Source of the DNA: Bog-756 sp963833585 | Lineage (GTDB): Bacteria > Actinomycetota > Acidimicrobiia > Acidimicrobiales > RAAP-2 | DNA: 64,000 bases | Assembly (NCBI GenBank): GCA_963833585.1 | Contig: CAWHYF010000005.1 | Span: 434,001-498,000, forward strand | Direction: 5' to 3' | Shown: one piece after another, positions 17,761 to 26,732 of the stretch | Layout of the letters: each line of letters begins with the position of its first letter | How positions within the stretch are numbered: the stretch's first letter is position 1 | Notes under the pieces: model-generated | Told to the model about the DNA's origin: nothing | The model's input: the letters and a program-made list of their open reading frames with translations, nothing else | Databases searched by the model: none | Position numbers and translations under genes: made by a program

Positions 17761-18396
17761 AGCCCGAGTTACGTCGTTGGCGACCGAGCTGATGAGCAGA
17801 ACGTCACGGCTTCGGGAGTCTCACTGGGGCCGTCCACGAGTCGACAGCCACGATGGCGTTTGGGGGGCGATGGCGTCCTTTGAGCCACCAGGTCCTGGCA
17901 GTTGTGGCGCAGGTCGTGGCTCATGGAGTCTGATGTTCGTGGCCAGACCGCAGAAGGGAAAGGAAAGAAAGCCCTCCGAGGTGGCGCAGACGGTGGAGGA
18001 CATTAACGACGCTCGACCTCTCCCACGGACCCCGGGCGGACGCGGTGGACGATCCGTCGCCCAGGCGGAGCCCAACCAGACGGGGTTGCTCCCGCACCGA
18101 GAACCCGGGCAGCCCGCCCCAACTGCCCGCGATTCTCAGTGGATCCGGTTCCCTGGGTGGGAGTATGCCGTCGTCAGCGTCCGGTTGCAATTGTCAGTTG
18201 CAGAGTTCGCGCAATGTTCAGTTCGGATCCGCTCCGTTGGCCTCGCTTCACCGGTCTGACCGGGCCGTACCTGGGCCTCGGTCCGCAGACCGAGTCCGAC
18301 CGTCCTCCTCGCCGGGCCCCCTGGCCACCCCGACCTCAAGCCCCGGCCCCGCCAGGCCGATACCCGTACAGGCGATCTGCACGGAAATGGGGCCAC
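17761..18396. other. Gene-poor stretch
   Basis: About 640 bases in which I can support no gene. Frames open here are Arg/Pro-rich and lack ribosome binding sites. No RNA gene or repeat was recognised. It belongs to the accessory region behind ssrA. Confidence 0.5.
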
Positions 18397-18657
18397 GTGA
18401 ACGAGATATTCATCGCCACGGCGAGACAGGAACCCGGGTACTGGGCCGTGAGGATTCTCGGCCTTCTCGATGGCCAGGTTCAGGTGGCAGACCTCGCGGA
18501 GGCGGAGGGCGCCGCCCGGCAGCTCATCGTGAGCACGCTCAACCGGCCCGAGGACTCAGTCACTGTCCGGGTCGTGGTGAGCGAGAGGGTTCGGTACCAG
18601 CGAGATCGCATCAGGCTGACCAATGCCAGGGCCGGTCGGACCAGCCTGGCCGGATAG
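18397..18657 (+). CDS. Small HicB-like (antitoxin-type) protein
   Basis: From GTG 18397 the frame gives 86 residues starting VNEIFIATARQEPGYWAVRI, then GQVQVADLAEAEGAARQLI and VTVRVVVSERV. The pattern (beta strand, EPGYW, Gly-rich turn, then a helix beginning ADLAEAE) is typical of the small HicB-like fold seen in actinobacterial antitoxins. No toxin gene is visible on either side, so the toxin-antitoxin role is only a suggestion. The frame is open upstream to 18139, but that part is Pro/Arg-rich leader. Confidence 0.5.
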   Translation: MNEIFIATARQEPGYWAVRILGLLDGQVQVADLAEAEGAARQLIVSTLNRPEDSVTVRVVVSERVRYQRDRIRLTNARAGRTSLAG

Positions 18658-18687
18658 CCCTCACCGGCGGCGAACGACCACCCGAAC

Positions 18688-19704
18688 TCAGTCGCCGACG
18701 GCGCCGAGGGGCGGTTCCCACCGGCCCAGCGCTTCCTTGGCCCACCCGGGAGCATCGACTTCGTCCATCCCCAACAGGGCCGCACCCAGGACCGGCGCTG
18801 CCCGCAGACGACGGAACACGGCGGCCGGCACCACCTCCCGCACGCCGGACTCCACGGCGCCGGCGAATCCCGGGTGCCCCCCATCGAAGAGGCCGCCCCC
18901 GAGCACCACCTCGACCTCGTCATCGGCTACGTCCAGGCGCCTGGCCGCAGCCGTGATCATGACGACGACCTCGTCAGCCAGGATCCCCATGGCCCCGGCG
19001 GCCACCTCGTCGCCCGCTACGGCGGCGTCCATGCACACCTGCGCCAGCTCGAACAGGCGACCGTAGGCCAACTCGCCCGCATACACCGCGGTCAGTACCG
19101 ACTCGGGATCGCTCCGGCCGAAATGAGCGGGAACCAGTTCAGCCAGTCGGGTCGGTTCGCCGCGTCCGTCGCGGGAGCGCAGCGCCAGGCCGAGCGCCCG
19201 GACACCCAGCCACGACCCTCCCGCGGCCAGGTCTCCCGAGAGTTCGCCGAGCGACGGGAAGCGGACCACCGCTCCGTCGGGACCCCGTCCCACGCAGTTG
19301 AGGCCGGATCCGCATACGACCCCGACTCCCCATCCGGAGCGCACCCCGGCACGAAGCACCGCGAAGGAGTCATTGAGCACCGTGGCGGTGCGGCTCCAGC
19401 CGCGGGAGCTGACGGCCTCGGACAGCCGTAGCTCGTCGACCGGCAGGTCCACCCCCGCCAGGCAGTACACACCACAGCCGATCGCCCCGGTGGCCACTTC
19501 GAGGCCAGCGTCGGCGACCGCAGAACGGATGGTGGAGCCCAGCGAGCCCATGGCCGCGTCCAACCCGGAGAATTGGTGGTTGGAGCCGTCGCCGCGTGCC
19601 CTACCGACCACGGTTCCGTTCACGGAGAGCAGCCAGACATCGGTCTTGGAGGCACCGCCGTCCACGGCCAGGATGAGGTCGTCCGGTCCCCATTGCTCGC
19701 TCAC
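18688..19704 (-). CDS. BadF/BadG-type ATPase, N-acetylglucosamine kinase-like
   Basis: A sugar kinase of the ASKHA fold, about 338 residues. The phosphate-1 loop is LILAVDGGASKTDVWL. Later segments are LNDSFAVLRAG, VVCGSGLNCVGRG, LSGDLAAGGSWLG and the adenosine loop VVLGGGLFDGGHPG. It likely phosphorylates an amino-sugar or hexose. GTG 19704 (VSEQWGPDD) has GAGGG six bases upstream and is 45 bases from the divergent GH4 glycosidase start at 19750. That pairing suggests joint use of a phosphorylated glycoside. Confidence 0.85.
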   Translation of the reverse strand: MSEQWGPDDLILAVDGGASKTDVWLLSVNGTVVGRARGDGSNHQFSGLDAAMGSLGSTIRSAVADAGLEVATGAIGCGVYCLAGVDLPVDELRLSEAVSSRGWSRTATVLNDSFAVLRAGVRSGWGVGVVCGSGLNCVGRGPDGAVVRFPSLGELSGDLAAGGSWLGVRALGLALRSRDGRGEPTRLAELVPAHFGRSDPESVLTAVYAGELAYGRLFELAQVCMDAAVAGDEVAAGAMGILADEVVVMITAAARRLDVADDEVEVVLGGGLFDGGHPGFAGAVESGVREVVPAAVFRRLRAAPVLGAALLGMDEVDAPGWAKEALGRWEPPLGAVGD

Positions 19705-19749
19705 GTTCGACCCTCGCTTGCACCCACAGATGGATGTTACGTTCAGCGC

Positions 19750-21030
19750 GTGGGAACCAAGGTGACGGTCGTCGGGGGTGGCAGCACCTACACGCCTGAA
19801 CTGGTGGACAGTCTGTGTGACCACGAGGACCGGATGGTCGTGGACGAGCTGGTCCTGCTCGATCCGGACCGTGATCGGTTGGAGGTGGTGGGGGGCCTCG
19901 CCGAACGGATGCTCCGTCGACGAGGCTGGGCCGGGGACCTGGTCACCACCGACGATCGGCAGCGGGCCATCGACGGCGCCGACTTCGTGATCGTGCAGCT
20001 CCGGGTGGGCGGTCAGGCGGCACGCCACACCGACGAGACACTGCCCGCCGGCTTCGGCTGCCTGGGACAGGAGACGACCGGTCCCGGAGGTTTGGCCAAG
20101 GCCCTCCGCACGGTGCCCCTGGTCCTCGAGATCGCCGAGGAGACGGCGACACGAGGAGCGCCCGGGGCCTGGGTGGTGGACTTCACCAATCCGGTCGGGA
20201 TCGTGACCCAGGCCCTGCTCGACGACGGCCATCGCGCCCTGGGTCTTTGCAACGTGGCCATCCACGTGCAGCGGCGCATCGGTCACTACCTCGAGGTGGA
20301 CCCCGATCAGGTGACCATCGAACACGTGGGCCTCAACCACCTGACCTGGGTCCGTTCGGCCCGCGTGGGCGGCGCCGACCGTCTGCCCGAACTGATCGAC
20401 CGCTTCGGACCTGAGTTGGAGCTGGAGAGTGGTGTGCCTTCCGGGCTACTCCGGCTGCTCGGTGCCCTGCCCTCGTACTACCTCCACTACTACTACTGCC
20501 TCGACCACGACCTGGCCGAGCAGGCCGCGCCGGGATGGCGATCACGGGCCGAAGTGGTGGCCGAGCTGGAGGCCGAGCTGCTCACGCAGTACCGCGATCC
20601 CTCGCTCGACACCAAGCCCACCAAGCTCTCGTACCGCGGCGGCGCCTTCTACTCCGAGGCGGCCGTGCGCCTCATCGCCTCGCTCCACGCCGGTACCGGC
20701 GACGTCCAGATCGTGGACGTCCGCAATGCCGGGGCCCTGCCCGGTCTACCCGACGACGCCGTGATCGAGATTCCGTGCACTGTGGACCGGGCCGGCGCCC
20801 ACCCACTCCCCCAGCGGGAGCTGCCGTCGGACATGGCGGGGCTGGTGGCCCACTGCAAGGCCTATGAGCGACTGGCCGTGGAGGCGGCCCGCACCGGGAG
20901 CCGGCAGACCATGATCCGGGCCCTGGTCGCCAACCCACTGGTCGGCCAATACCCGCTGGCCGAGCGGCTCGCCGATACTCTACTGGAGGCCAATCGCCGC
21001 TTCCTGCCCCGCTTCTTCCCAGAAGGCTGA
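19750..21030 (+). CDS. GH4 family 6-phospho-beta-glucosidase-like enzyme
   Basis: GH4 enzymes split phosphorylated glycosides by an NAD+ and Mn2+-dependent redox mechanism. The NAD loop is KVTVVGGGSTYTPELVD at the N-terminus. The metal-binding Cys lies in LGLCNVAIHVQRRIG and the His in HVGLNHLTWV, with NPVGIVTQALL between. The length of about 426 residues is normal. GTG 19750 gives exactly the family start; no ribosome binding site precedes it, so the transcript may be leaderless. It is divergent from the sugar kinase at 18688-19704. Confidence 0.88.
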   Translation: MGTKVTVVGGGSTYTPELVDSLCDHEDRMVVDELVLLDPDRDRLEVVGGLAERMLRRRGWAGDLVTTDDRQRAIDGADFVIVQLRVGGQAARHTDETLPAGFGCLGQETTGPGGLAKALRTVPLVLEIAEETATRGAPGAWVVDFTNPVGIVTQALLDDGHRALGLCNVAIHVQRRIGHYLEVDPDQVTIEHVGLNHLTWVRSARVGGADRLPELIDRFGPELELESGVPSGLLRLLGALPSYYLHYYYCLDHDLAEQAAPGWRSRAEVVAELEAELLTQYRDPSLDTKPTKLSYRGGAFYSEAAVRLIASLHAGTGDVQIVDVRNAGALPGLPDDAVIEIPCTVDRAGAHPLPQRELPSDMAGLVAHCKAYERLAVEAARTGSRQTMIRALVANPLVGQYPLAERLADTLLEANRRFLPRFFPEG

Positions 21031-21417
21031 CCAAATGGGCTCCTGGACTGCCACTTGTCGGGCTCGGCGGCCGACCTGTCGGGTCGAACGAGCTCCGGCC
21101 ACCTATCGCCACCGGTTCGGCGTTTCCTCCGCTTTCGCGCTCTCTGACACCCGGCGGACACCCCCCGTGATCAGCCTGGCCGAACCGGCCGAGACGTGCG
21201 ACCATCGGGTCGGGTTCTCGGCGGTTCCAGCTTCAGGTCAGTACAATGCCCGTCCGCCTTCGGTACCCTGGCGGTGGCACCGCCGGTTGGCGGGACCGAG
21301 GAACGGGTAGGAGATCGGACGGTCCGAGCCCGGGGTGCAGCATGAACTCGGCCCGGGGGTGGTGCCTCGGTGCACGCCCGTCGGGTTGCCCGAGTAGCGG
21401 TGGGAGAAGGAGGACCA
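21031..21417. other. Intergenic stretch before the Thr/Pro-rich membrane gene
   Basis: About 390 bases with no supportable gene. The promoter of the downstream gene should lie here, and an AAGGAGG box occurs at about 21407-21413 just before its GTG. I recognise no RNA structure. Confidence 0.4.
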
Positions 21418-22099
21418 GTGGCCGAGCAGACGAGTGGAGACGAGACCTTCTGGCGTTGGTCGATGATCATCGCCGGCGTAGTGATCGTCGCGGCTGTGAG
21501 CGCCATTCTCCTCGTAGGGAAGAGTTCCGGCACCAACTCCTCGGCGGCCACGCCCACCACCTCTCCGCTACAGAGCAACCTGCCCTTCGCCGCTAGTCCG
21601 GTACCGCCCACCACGACCCCCGTCGGCGGCGCCCCAGCCTCCACCCCGGCCAAGTCCAAGCCACCGTTGTTGTTCCCCTTCCTGCCAGTGGTCATTGCGG
21701 CCAACGGGAAAGCGGTCGCCAGCGCCCTGCCGTCATTTGTCACCCTGCCCTTCGCCTTCCCCCCGATACCTGCCCCGGTCGACACCAATCCCGTAGGGGG
21801 TGGCGTCACCCCGCCGACCAACGCCCCGCCGGTGGTGACGACCGACACCCTGCCGCCGCCGCCCGACCACGACGACCACCACCACACAGCCGCCGCCGCC
21901 GCCCACCACGACCACGACCACGACCACCACCACCACGGTGCCTCCGACGACGACGACGACGACCACCACCACGACGACCACCACGGTGCCTCCGACGACG
22001 ACGACCACCACCACAGCGCCCCCGACCACAACGACGCCGACGACGACCCTTGGCGGCGCCCTCCCCGTCCTCGGCCTCCTCGGCCTCGGCGGTTCCTGA
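21418..22099 (+). CDS. Single-pass membrane protein with a Thr/Pro-rich outer region, frameshifted at 21862-21864
   Basis: GTG 21418 follows AAGGAGG. The protein starts VAEQTSGDETFWRWS, has one membrane helix (MIIAGVVIVAAVSAILLVG), then a Ser/Thr/Pro-rich linker. From 21862 the uninterrupted frame turns into an implausible Asp/His tract. Removing one C from the CCC there gives long poly-Thr blocks separated by QPPPPP and VPP, ending in LGGALPVLGLLGLGGS with a stop at 22097-22099. The Thr/Pro version is the normal look of an actinobacterial surface stalk, perhaps glycosylated. Function unknown. Confidence 0.62.
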
Positions 22100-22268
22100 C
22101 CCTCGGAGGGCCATGGGTGCCACCGGCGGGCCACCTCCGTCGACCGATTGGCAGGTGATGCCACCAGCCACTCTCCGTGGGCGCCGTGGGTGGGAGCCGG
22201 AGGGCCCTGAGCCGACGGATTCCGGCCCTCGAAGGTAAGCCGGCACCCAGATCTGTCAAGATCAGCGT

Positions 22269-22553
22269 GTGGGAATTCGTAATCAGCCGTTGCGCGTAGT
22301 CGTGGTAGTGGGATTGTGGGCCATGTGGGTGTTGTGGACCATCAACCGCTTCACGAGCACGGTGATCACCTCGATACCGTCCACCACCACGTGTCCCACC
22401 TACCAGAGCTGTTCCTCGCCGTCCGCCGTGGCGGTGACCCGCCAGTTCAGCTGGAGCTGGTGGCACTTCGTCTTCACGGTGGTGGGTGCGGGTCTGCTCG
22501 TGGCCTCGTCGGTGATGATCCTCCGCACCCCGAGGACCGTCGACGAGATCTGA
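22269..22553 (+). CDS. Small two-helix membrane protein
   Basis: A GTG-started 94-residue protein. Helix one is VVVVVGLWAMWVLWTI near the N-terminus, helix two is FVFTVVGAGLLVASSVMIL near the C-terminus, and a Ser/Thr-rich loop with two cysteines (TCPTYQSC) lies between them, probably outside the cell and possibly disulphide-bonded. No family recognised. Confidence 0.5.
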   Translation: MGIRNQPLRVVVVVGLWAMWVLWTINRFTSTVITSIPSTTTCPTYQSCSSPSAVAVTRQFSWSWWHFVFTVVGAGLLVASSVMILRTPRTVDEI

Positions 22554-22899
22554 CCGTGCTCGTTCGTTCCGGGGTGGGCGTGCCGGGACCTGGGCACCAC
22601 CCCGCGGGATCGACTGATCCATCCGGAGGGTCAATCGGGAGAAAGGGTTGGGCCCGGAGCTTGGACGGCGGTTCCTCGCCCCGTAGACCCAACGTCGGAG
22701 AACGTAGCCAGCCAATCTGAGATTGACCTGAGAATCTGGGCGGTTTACGTGCAGACGCCCGCATCGTCATCGAAACGCAACGCTGCATGCTGCAGTCGCC
22801 GGCCCCGAATGACGATACTTGGACCATGGGCCGTACTTCCGATGCGAGTAACGCGGTCCCGGGTACGTTGACCATGGCGCCACGCTCCCCCTCCGCCGA
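22554..22899. other. Intergenic stretch before the ATP-grasp gene
   Basis: About 350 bases without a supportable gene on either strand. Contains a short palindrome CTGCATGCTGCAG-like segment near 22782-22796. No terminator or riboswitch recognised. Confidence 0.35.
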
Positions 22900-24228
22900 G
22901 TGACCTCCGACCGCGTCGAGCGGCTGATCATCTCCTACGAGGCCACCACACCTTCGGTGTTCTCACTCCGCGATGCCACCCGCGGTCTCTGCGAGATCAT
23001 CTGGTTGATCGACCTGTCCGAGCCCGACATGGCCAACTCGGCTCGCCTGCTCTCGCGGGTGGGACGGGTGGTGGATATGTCCGACCTCGACCGGGAGCAG
23101 ACCGTCGAGGCGCTCCGTCACGCCAAACCCACCGGCATGGTGTCACTGAACGATCGACGCATGATGGACCTGGCCGAGATCGCCGACCGTCTGGGACTCG
23201 ACTTCCACACACCCGACGTGGCCCGACGGCTCTCGGACAAGTTGATCCAACGCCGGGCCCTGCGAGAAGCCGGGATCAGGGTCCCACCGTTCTGGGAGGT
23301 ACGACCCGGACGGTCGGCGGAGGAGGCGGCCGCACTGGCTCGGACGGTGCGCCTGCCCGCCGTCCTCAAGCCCCGCTCCGGCGACGGAAGCCGTGACGTC
23401 CATCTGGTGCGCTCCGTCGAGCAGTTGGTCGACCTGCTGTCCACCGACGCATCCCGCGGTAGCGGGATCGAGGGGTGGATCCTCGAGGGCTACCTCGAGA
23501 GCTCGTCCCGTCCGGTGTCCCGCTTCGCCGACGTCGTGTCAGTGGAGAGCTTCATGCACGACGGCACCATCGAACACCTGGCCGTGACGGGGCGGTTCCC
23601 CTTCGCGGAGCCCTTCCGGGAGACCGGAAGCGTGCTTCCGAGTGACCTCGCTCCGTCCGATGCTCGGGCGGCCCGTGAGCTGGCGGCGGCGGCGGTGAGG
23701 GCCCTCGGGATCCGGACCGGATGTCAGCACACGGAATTGAAGTTCACACCGGAGGGACCGGTGGTGGTCGAAATCAACGGTCGGGTGGGAGGAGGCGTTC
23801 CTGAACTCATGACCCTGGCCGGCGGCGAGATCTCCCTGTACCGGGTGGCGGTGGAACTGGCCCTGGGACTGGCCCCCACGGTCGACCTGCCGTTGGCCTT
23901 CCCGCGGGTGGCCTACCGACGGATCGCCACTCCGCCGGTCACGGCCCGCACCGTGGCCGCCATGGTGGGCCACGAGCAGCTGCAGGACGTGCCCGGCGTC
24001 GATGAGATCACCATCAACCGCCTACCCGGCGATACGGTCGATTGGCGGCTCGGACTCGGTGAGTTCATCTACAGCGCCTTCGGGTCAGCCGACGACTACG
24101 GCCAGGTCGAGGAGCGGTGCTCGCAGATCGACCGGACCGTCCAGGTGACCTACGACACCGGCGGGTGCGTGGCCACCGGGCACCAGGACCCAGTTCCGGG
24201 GCGGACGACCGGCGGAGCCGGACAGTAG
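22900..24228 (+). CDS. ATP-grasp ligase of unknown substrate
   Basis: About 442 residues. A pre-ATP-grasp region is followed by the ATP-grasp core: DKLIQRRALREAGIRVPPFW, LPAVLKPRSGDGSRDVHLV (phosphate-binding lysine), WILEGYLE, and the Mg2+-binding end HTELKFTPEGPVVVEINGRVGGG. Such proteins join a carboxylate to an amine or thiol, for example in dipeptide or peptide-like natural products. The GTG at 22900 begins right after the predicted upstream stop. No peptide-synthesis neighbours are visible, so the substrate is open. Confidence 0.8.
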   Translation: MTSDRVERLIISYEATTPSVFSLRDATRGLCEIIWLIDLSEPDMANSARLLSRVGRVVDMSDLDREQTVEALRHAKPTGMVSLNDRRMMDLAEIADRLGLDFHTPDVARRLSDKLIQRRALREAGIRVPPFWEVRPGRSAEEAAALARTVRLPAVLKPRSGDGSRDVHLVRSVEQLVDLLSTDASRGSGIEGWILEGYLESSSRPVSRFADVVSVESFMHDGTIEHLAVTGRFPFAEPFRETGSVLPSDLAPSDARAARELAAAAVRALGIRTGCQHTELKFTPEGPVVVEINGRVGGGVPELMTLAGGEISLYRVAVELALGLAPTVDLPLAFPRVAYRRIATPPVTARTVAAMVGHEQLQDVPGVDEITINRLPGDTVDWRLGLGEFIYSAFGSADDYGQVEERCSQIDRTVQVTYDTGGCVATGHQDPVPGRTTGGAGQ

Positions 24229-24285
24229 TCTCGGGACCGAGCACCCGACACGGGCCCTCGATCGAACCGGCCGACCAGGAGGGAC

Positions 24286-24804
24286 ATGCCCACCATCGAG
24301 GAGCTGGCCGTCCAGGTAGCGGGGTTGCACCGGAGAGTGGAAGCCACCGAAGCAGTGCTCGAGATCCAGGCGCTCAAGGCCCGCTACGGCGACCTGGTGG
24401 ACGGGCGGTTCTCGCGGGGCGAGCTGGTCGACGCCGGCACCCTCCGTCGGGTCACCGAGGCGGCGGCCGATCTGTTCACCGAGGACGGCGTATGGGACGG
24501 CGGCCCCCGCCTCGGGCGGCAGGTCGGTCGACCGGCGATCGCCTCCCGCCTGGCCAGGCCGACCCTCACGTTCTCGAGGCATCTGTTCGTCAAGCCCCGC
24601 ATCGAGGTGGACGGGGACCGCGCCACCGGCCGGTGGGACCTGCTCAGCCCCTGCCGTCGGGCGGATGGGTCGTCGTGGTGGATGTGTGGATATGAGGACG
24701 ACGAGTACGCCCGGGAGGACGGGGTCTGGCTCCACCGGTCGATGAGGTTGACGACCCTGGTGATGGCTCGGGTGGACGAGGGCTGGGCGAAGATCCTGGC
24801 CTGA
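24286..24804 (+). CDS. SnoaL/NTF2-like domain protein
   Basis: A 172-residue alpha+beta barrel-type protein. The N-terminal helix EIQALKARYGDLVDG, then AAADLFTEDGVWDGG, and the C-terminal strands (SSWWMCGYEDDEYAREDGVW, TLVMARVDEGWAKIL) follow the SnoaL-like pattern. An AGGAGGG box two to three bases ahead of ATG 24286 fixes the start. These folds serve as isomerases, cyclases or hydratases, and none can be chosen here. It lies between the ATP-grasp ligase and fhs. Confidence 0.65.
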   Translation: MPTIEELAVQVAGLHRRVEATEAVLEIQALKARYGDLVDGRFSRGELVDAGTLRRVTEAAADLFTEDGVWDGGPRLGRQVGRPAIASRLARPTLTFSRHLFVKPRIEVDGDRATGRWDLLSPCRRADGSSWWMCGYEDDEYAREDGVWLHRSMRLTTLVMARVDEGWAKILA

Positions 24805-24924
24805 AGACCGTCGGGTCCGTCGGGTCCGTCGACCCGGCGAACCCCGTGCCCACCCGGGGGCGACGGCACTACGATGCCGGTCAGGCCGGGCCTGCGACCC
24901 CGGGGGACCAGGAGCGAGGGCGGA

Positions 24925-26652
24925 ATGCCGGGACCAGCCACGACCGTGACCGACGGGGGTCGACGCACCGCGTTGGACATCGCCCGATCGGCCAAGCTGG
25001 CACCGATCGCCTCGATCGCTGAGGAGATGGGCATCGGCGAGGACCTCCTCCAGCCCTACGGGACGTACGTGGCCAAGATCCGACTCGAGGCCATCGAGGC
25101 GCTCGCCGACCGGCCCAAGGCCCGATACGTGGTGGTCACCGCCGTGACTCCCACACCGCTGGGTGAAGGCAAGACCACCACCACTCTGGGGTTGGCCCAG
25201 GGGATGCACCACGTGGGCCGCCGGGCCACCGCCGCCATCCGCCAGGCCTCGATGGGCCCCACCTTCGGGATCAAGGGAGGGGCGGCTGGGGGTGGGTACA
25301 GCCAGGCGGCGCCCTTCGAGGCCCTCAACCTCCACCTGACCGGGGACATGCACGCCGTGACCGCGGCTCACAACACCTTGGCGGCCATGGTCGACAACCA
25401 TCTCTACCAGGGCAACGAGCTCGATCTCGACCCGGCCGCCATCACCTGGCGACGGGCCCTGGACGTCAACGACCGGGCCCTGCGCAACATCGTGCTGGGC
25501 CTCGGCAGTCGGGAGGACGGTGTACCCCGCCAGTCCGGCTTCGATATCACGGCGGCCAGCGAGGTCATGGCGATCCTGGCCCTGTCGACCTCCCTGCAGG
25601 ACATGCGCCGGAGGCTGGGCCGGATCATCGTCGGGTTCACCCCCGACGGCACCCCGATCACCGCGGAGGAATTGCGGGCGGCCGGCGCCATGGCGGTGAT
25701 CATGCGCGACGCCATCCAGCCCAACCTGCTGCAGTCCCTGGAGAACACCCCGGTCCTCGTCCACGCCGGGCCCTTCGGAAACATCGCCCACGGGAACTCC
25801 TCGGTCATCGCCGACCTCATCGGCATCCACGCCGGCGACTACCTCATCACCGAGGCGGGTTTCGGAGCGGACATGGGTGCCGAGCGCTTCTTCAACATCA
25901 AGTGCAGGGTGTCGGGCCTGATCCCGGACGCCGCGGTCATCGTCACCACGGTGCGGGCCCTCAAGGCCCACTCGGGAGCCCATCGGATCGTGGCCGGGCG
26001 GCCCCTGCCCGAAGCCCTGCTGCGCGAGGACCCCGACGAGGTTCGCTCCGGGGGGGCCAACCTCCGCAAGCAGATCGAGAACGTGCTCCTGCACGGGGTC
26101 ACCCCAGTGGTGGCCATCAACGCCTTCCCCGAGGACTCCGAGTCCGAATATGCCGCCATCGCCGAGATCGCCTCCTCCATGGGCGTCCGGTGCGCGGTGT
26201 CCACCCACTTCCGCGACGGCGGGGCGGGGGCCACCGAGTTGGCCGAGGCCGTGGTGGCCGCAGCCGAGGAGCCCAGCCGCTTCCATTTCCTCTATCCGCC
26301 CGAGTGGTCACTGCGGGACAAGATCGAGGCCATCGCCACCCAGGTGTACGGAGCCGACGGCGTGGACTATCAGCCGGCGGCGGCCCGGAGCCTCGACCTC
26401 TTCGAGGCCAATGGACTGGGCGACTTCCCGCTGTGCATCGCCAAGACCCATCTGTCCATCTCCTCGAACCCAGCCCTCAAGGGGGCCCCCACCGGGTGGC
26501 GACTCCCGGTTCGCGAGGTCCGGGCCTCGGCGGGAGCGGGATTCATCTACGCCATCTGCGGGGACATGCGGACCATGCCCGGGCTGAGTCGGCATCCGGC
26601 CGCCGAACACATCGACATCGATGAGAACGGGGACGTGGTCGGGCTGTACTGA
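24925..26652 (+). CDS. fhs: Formate-tetrahydrofolate ligase
   Basis: Makes 10-formyl-THF from formate, THF and ATP in one-carbon metabolism. Diagnostic sequences are the P-loop TPTPLGEGKTTTTLGL, GPTFGIKGGAAGGGYSQ, NLHLTGDMHAVTAAHN and TEAGFGADMGAERFFNIKCR. The length of 575 residues suits the family. ATG 24925 (MPGPATT) is preferred because GAGGGCGGA precedes it; the frame also opens at 24874. Confidence 0.95.
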   Translation: MPGPATTVTDGGRRTALDIARSAKLAPIASIAEEMGIGEDLLQPYGTYVAKIRLEAIEALADRPKARYVVVTAVTPTPLGEGKTTTTLGLAQGMHHVGRRATAAIRQASMGPTFGIKGGAAGGGYSQAAPFEALNLHLTGDMHAVTAAHNTLAAMVDNHLYQGNELDLDPAAITWRRALDVNDRALRNIVLGLGSREDGVPRQSGFDITAASEVMAILALSTSLQDMRRRLGRIIVGFTPDGTPITAEELRAAGAMAVIMRDAIQPNLLQSLENTPVLVHAGPFGNIAHGNSSVIADLIGIHAGDYLITEAGFGADMGAERFFNIKCRVSGLIPDAAVIVTTVRALKAHSGAHRIVAGRPLPEALLREDPDEVRSGGANLRKQIENVLLHGVTPVVAINAFPEDSESEYAAIAEIASSMGVRCAVSTHFRDGGAGATELAEAVVAAAEEPSRFHFLYPPEWSLRDKIEAIATQVYGADGVDYQPAAARSLDLFEANGLGDFPLCIAKTHLSISSNPALKGAPTGWRLPVREVRASAGAGFIYAICGDMRTMPGLSRHPAAEHIDIDENGDVVGLY

Positions 26653-26732
26653 TCCGTCCGGGGTGCCTCTCGATCCGCCGGGGGACTTGGGAGACGGGAA
26701 AGCTGGACTGCCATCGTCCACCGGGTGAACCC

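Noticed and set aside
12956..18660. Prophage or integrative element behind ssrA
   Set aside because: No integrase, structural phage gene or second att copy was seen, so only an accessory stretch is claimed.
19705..20340. Upstream extension of the sugar kinase to a 550-residue protein
   Set aside because: The added part overlaps GH4 antisense and has no domain; the kinase fold begins right after GTG 19704.
21171..22715. Minus-strand frame with long Val, Ser and Trp runs opposite the Thr/Pro-rich gene
   Set aside because: Product of reading the Thr-codon repeats backwards; no ribosome binding site or family.
24085..26286. A 733-residue minus-strand frame opposite fhs
   Set aside because: Overlaps the certain fhs gene completely and has shadow composition.
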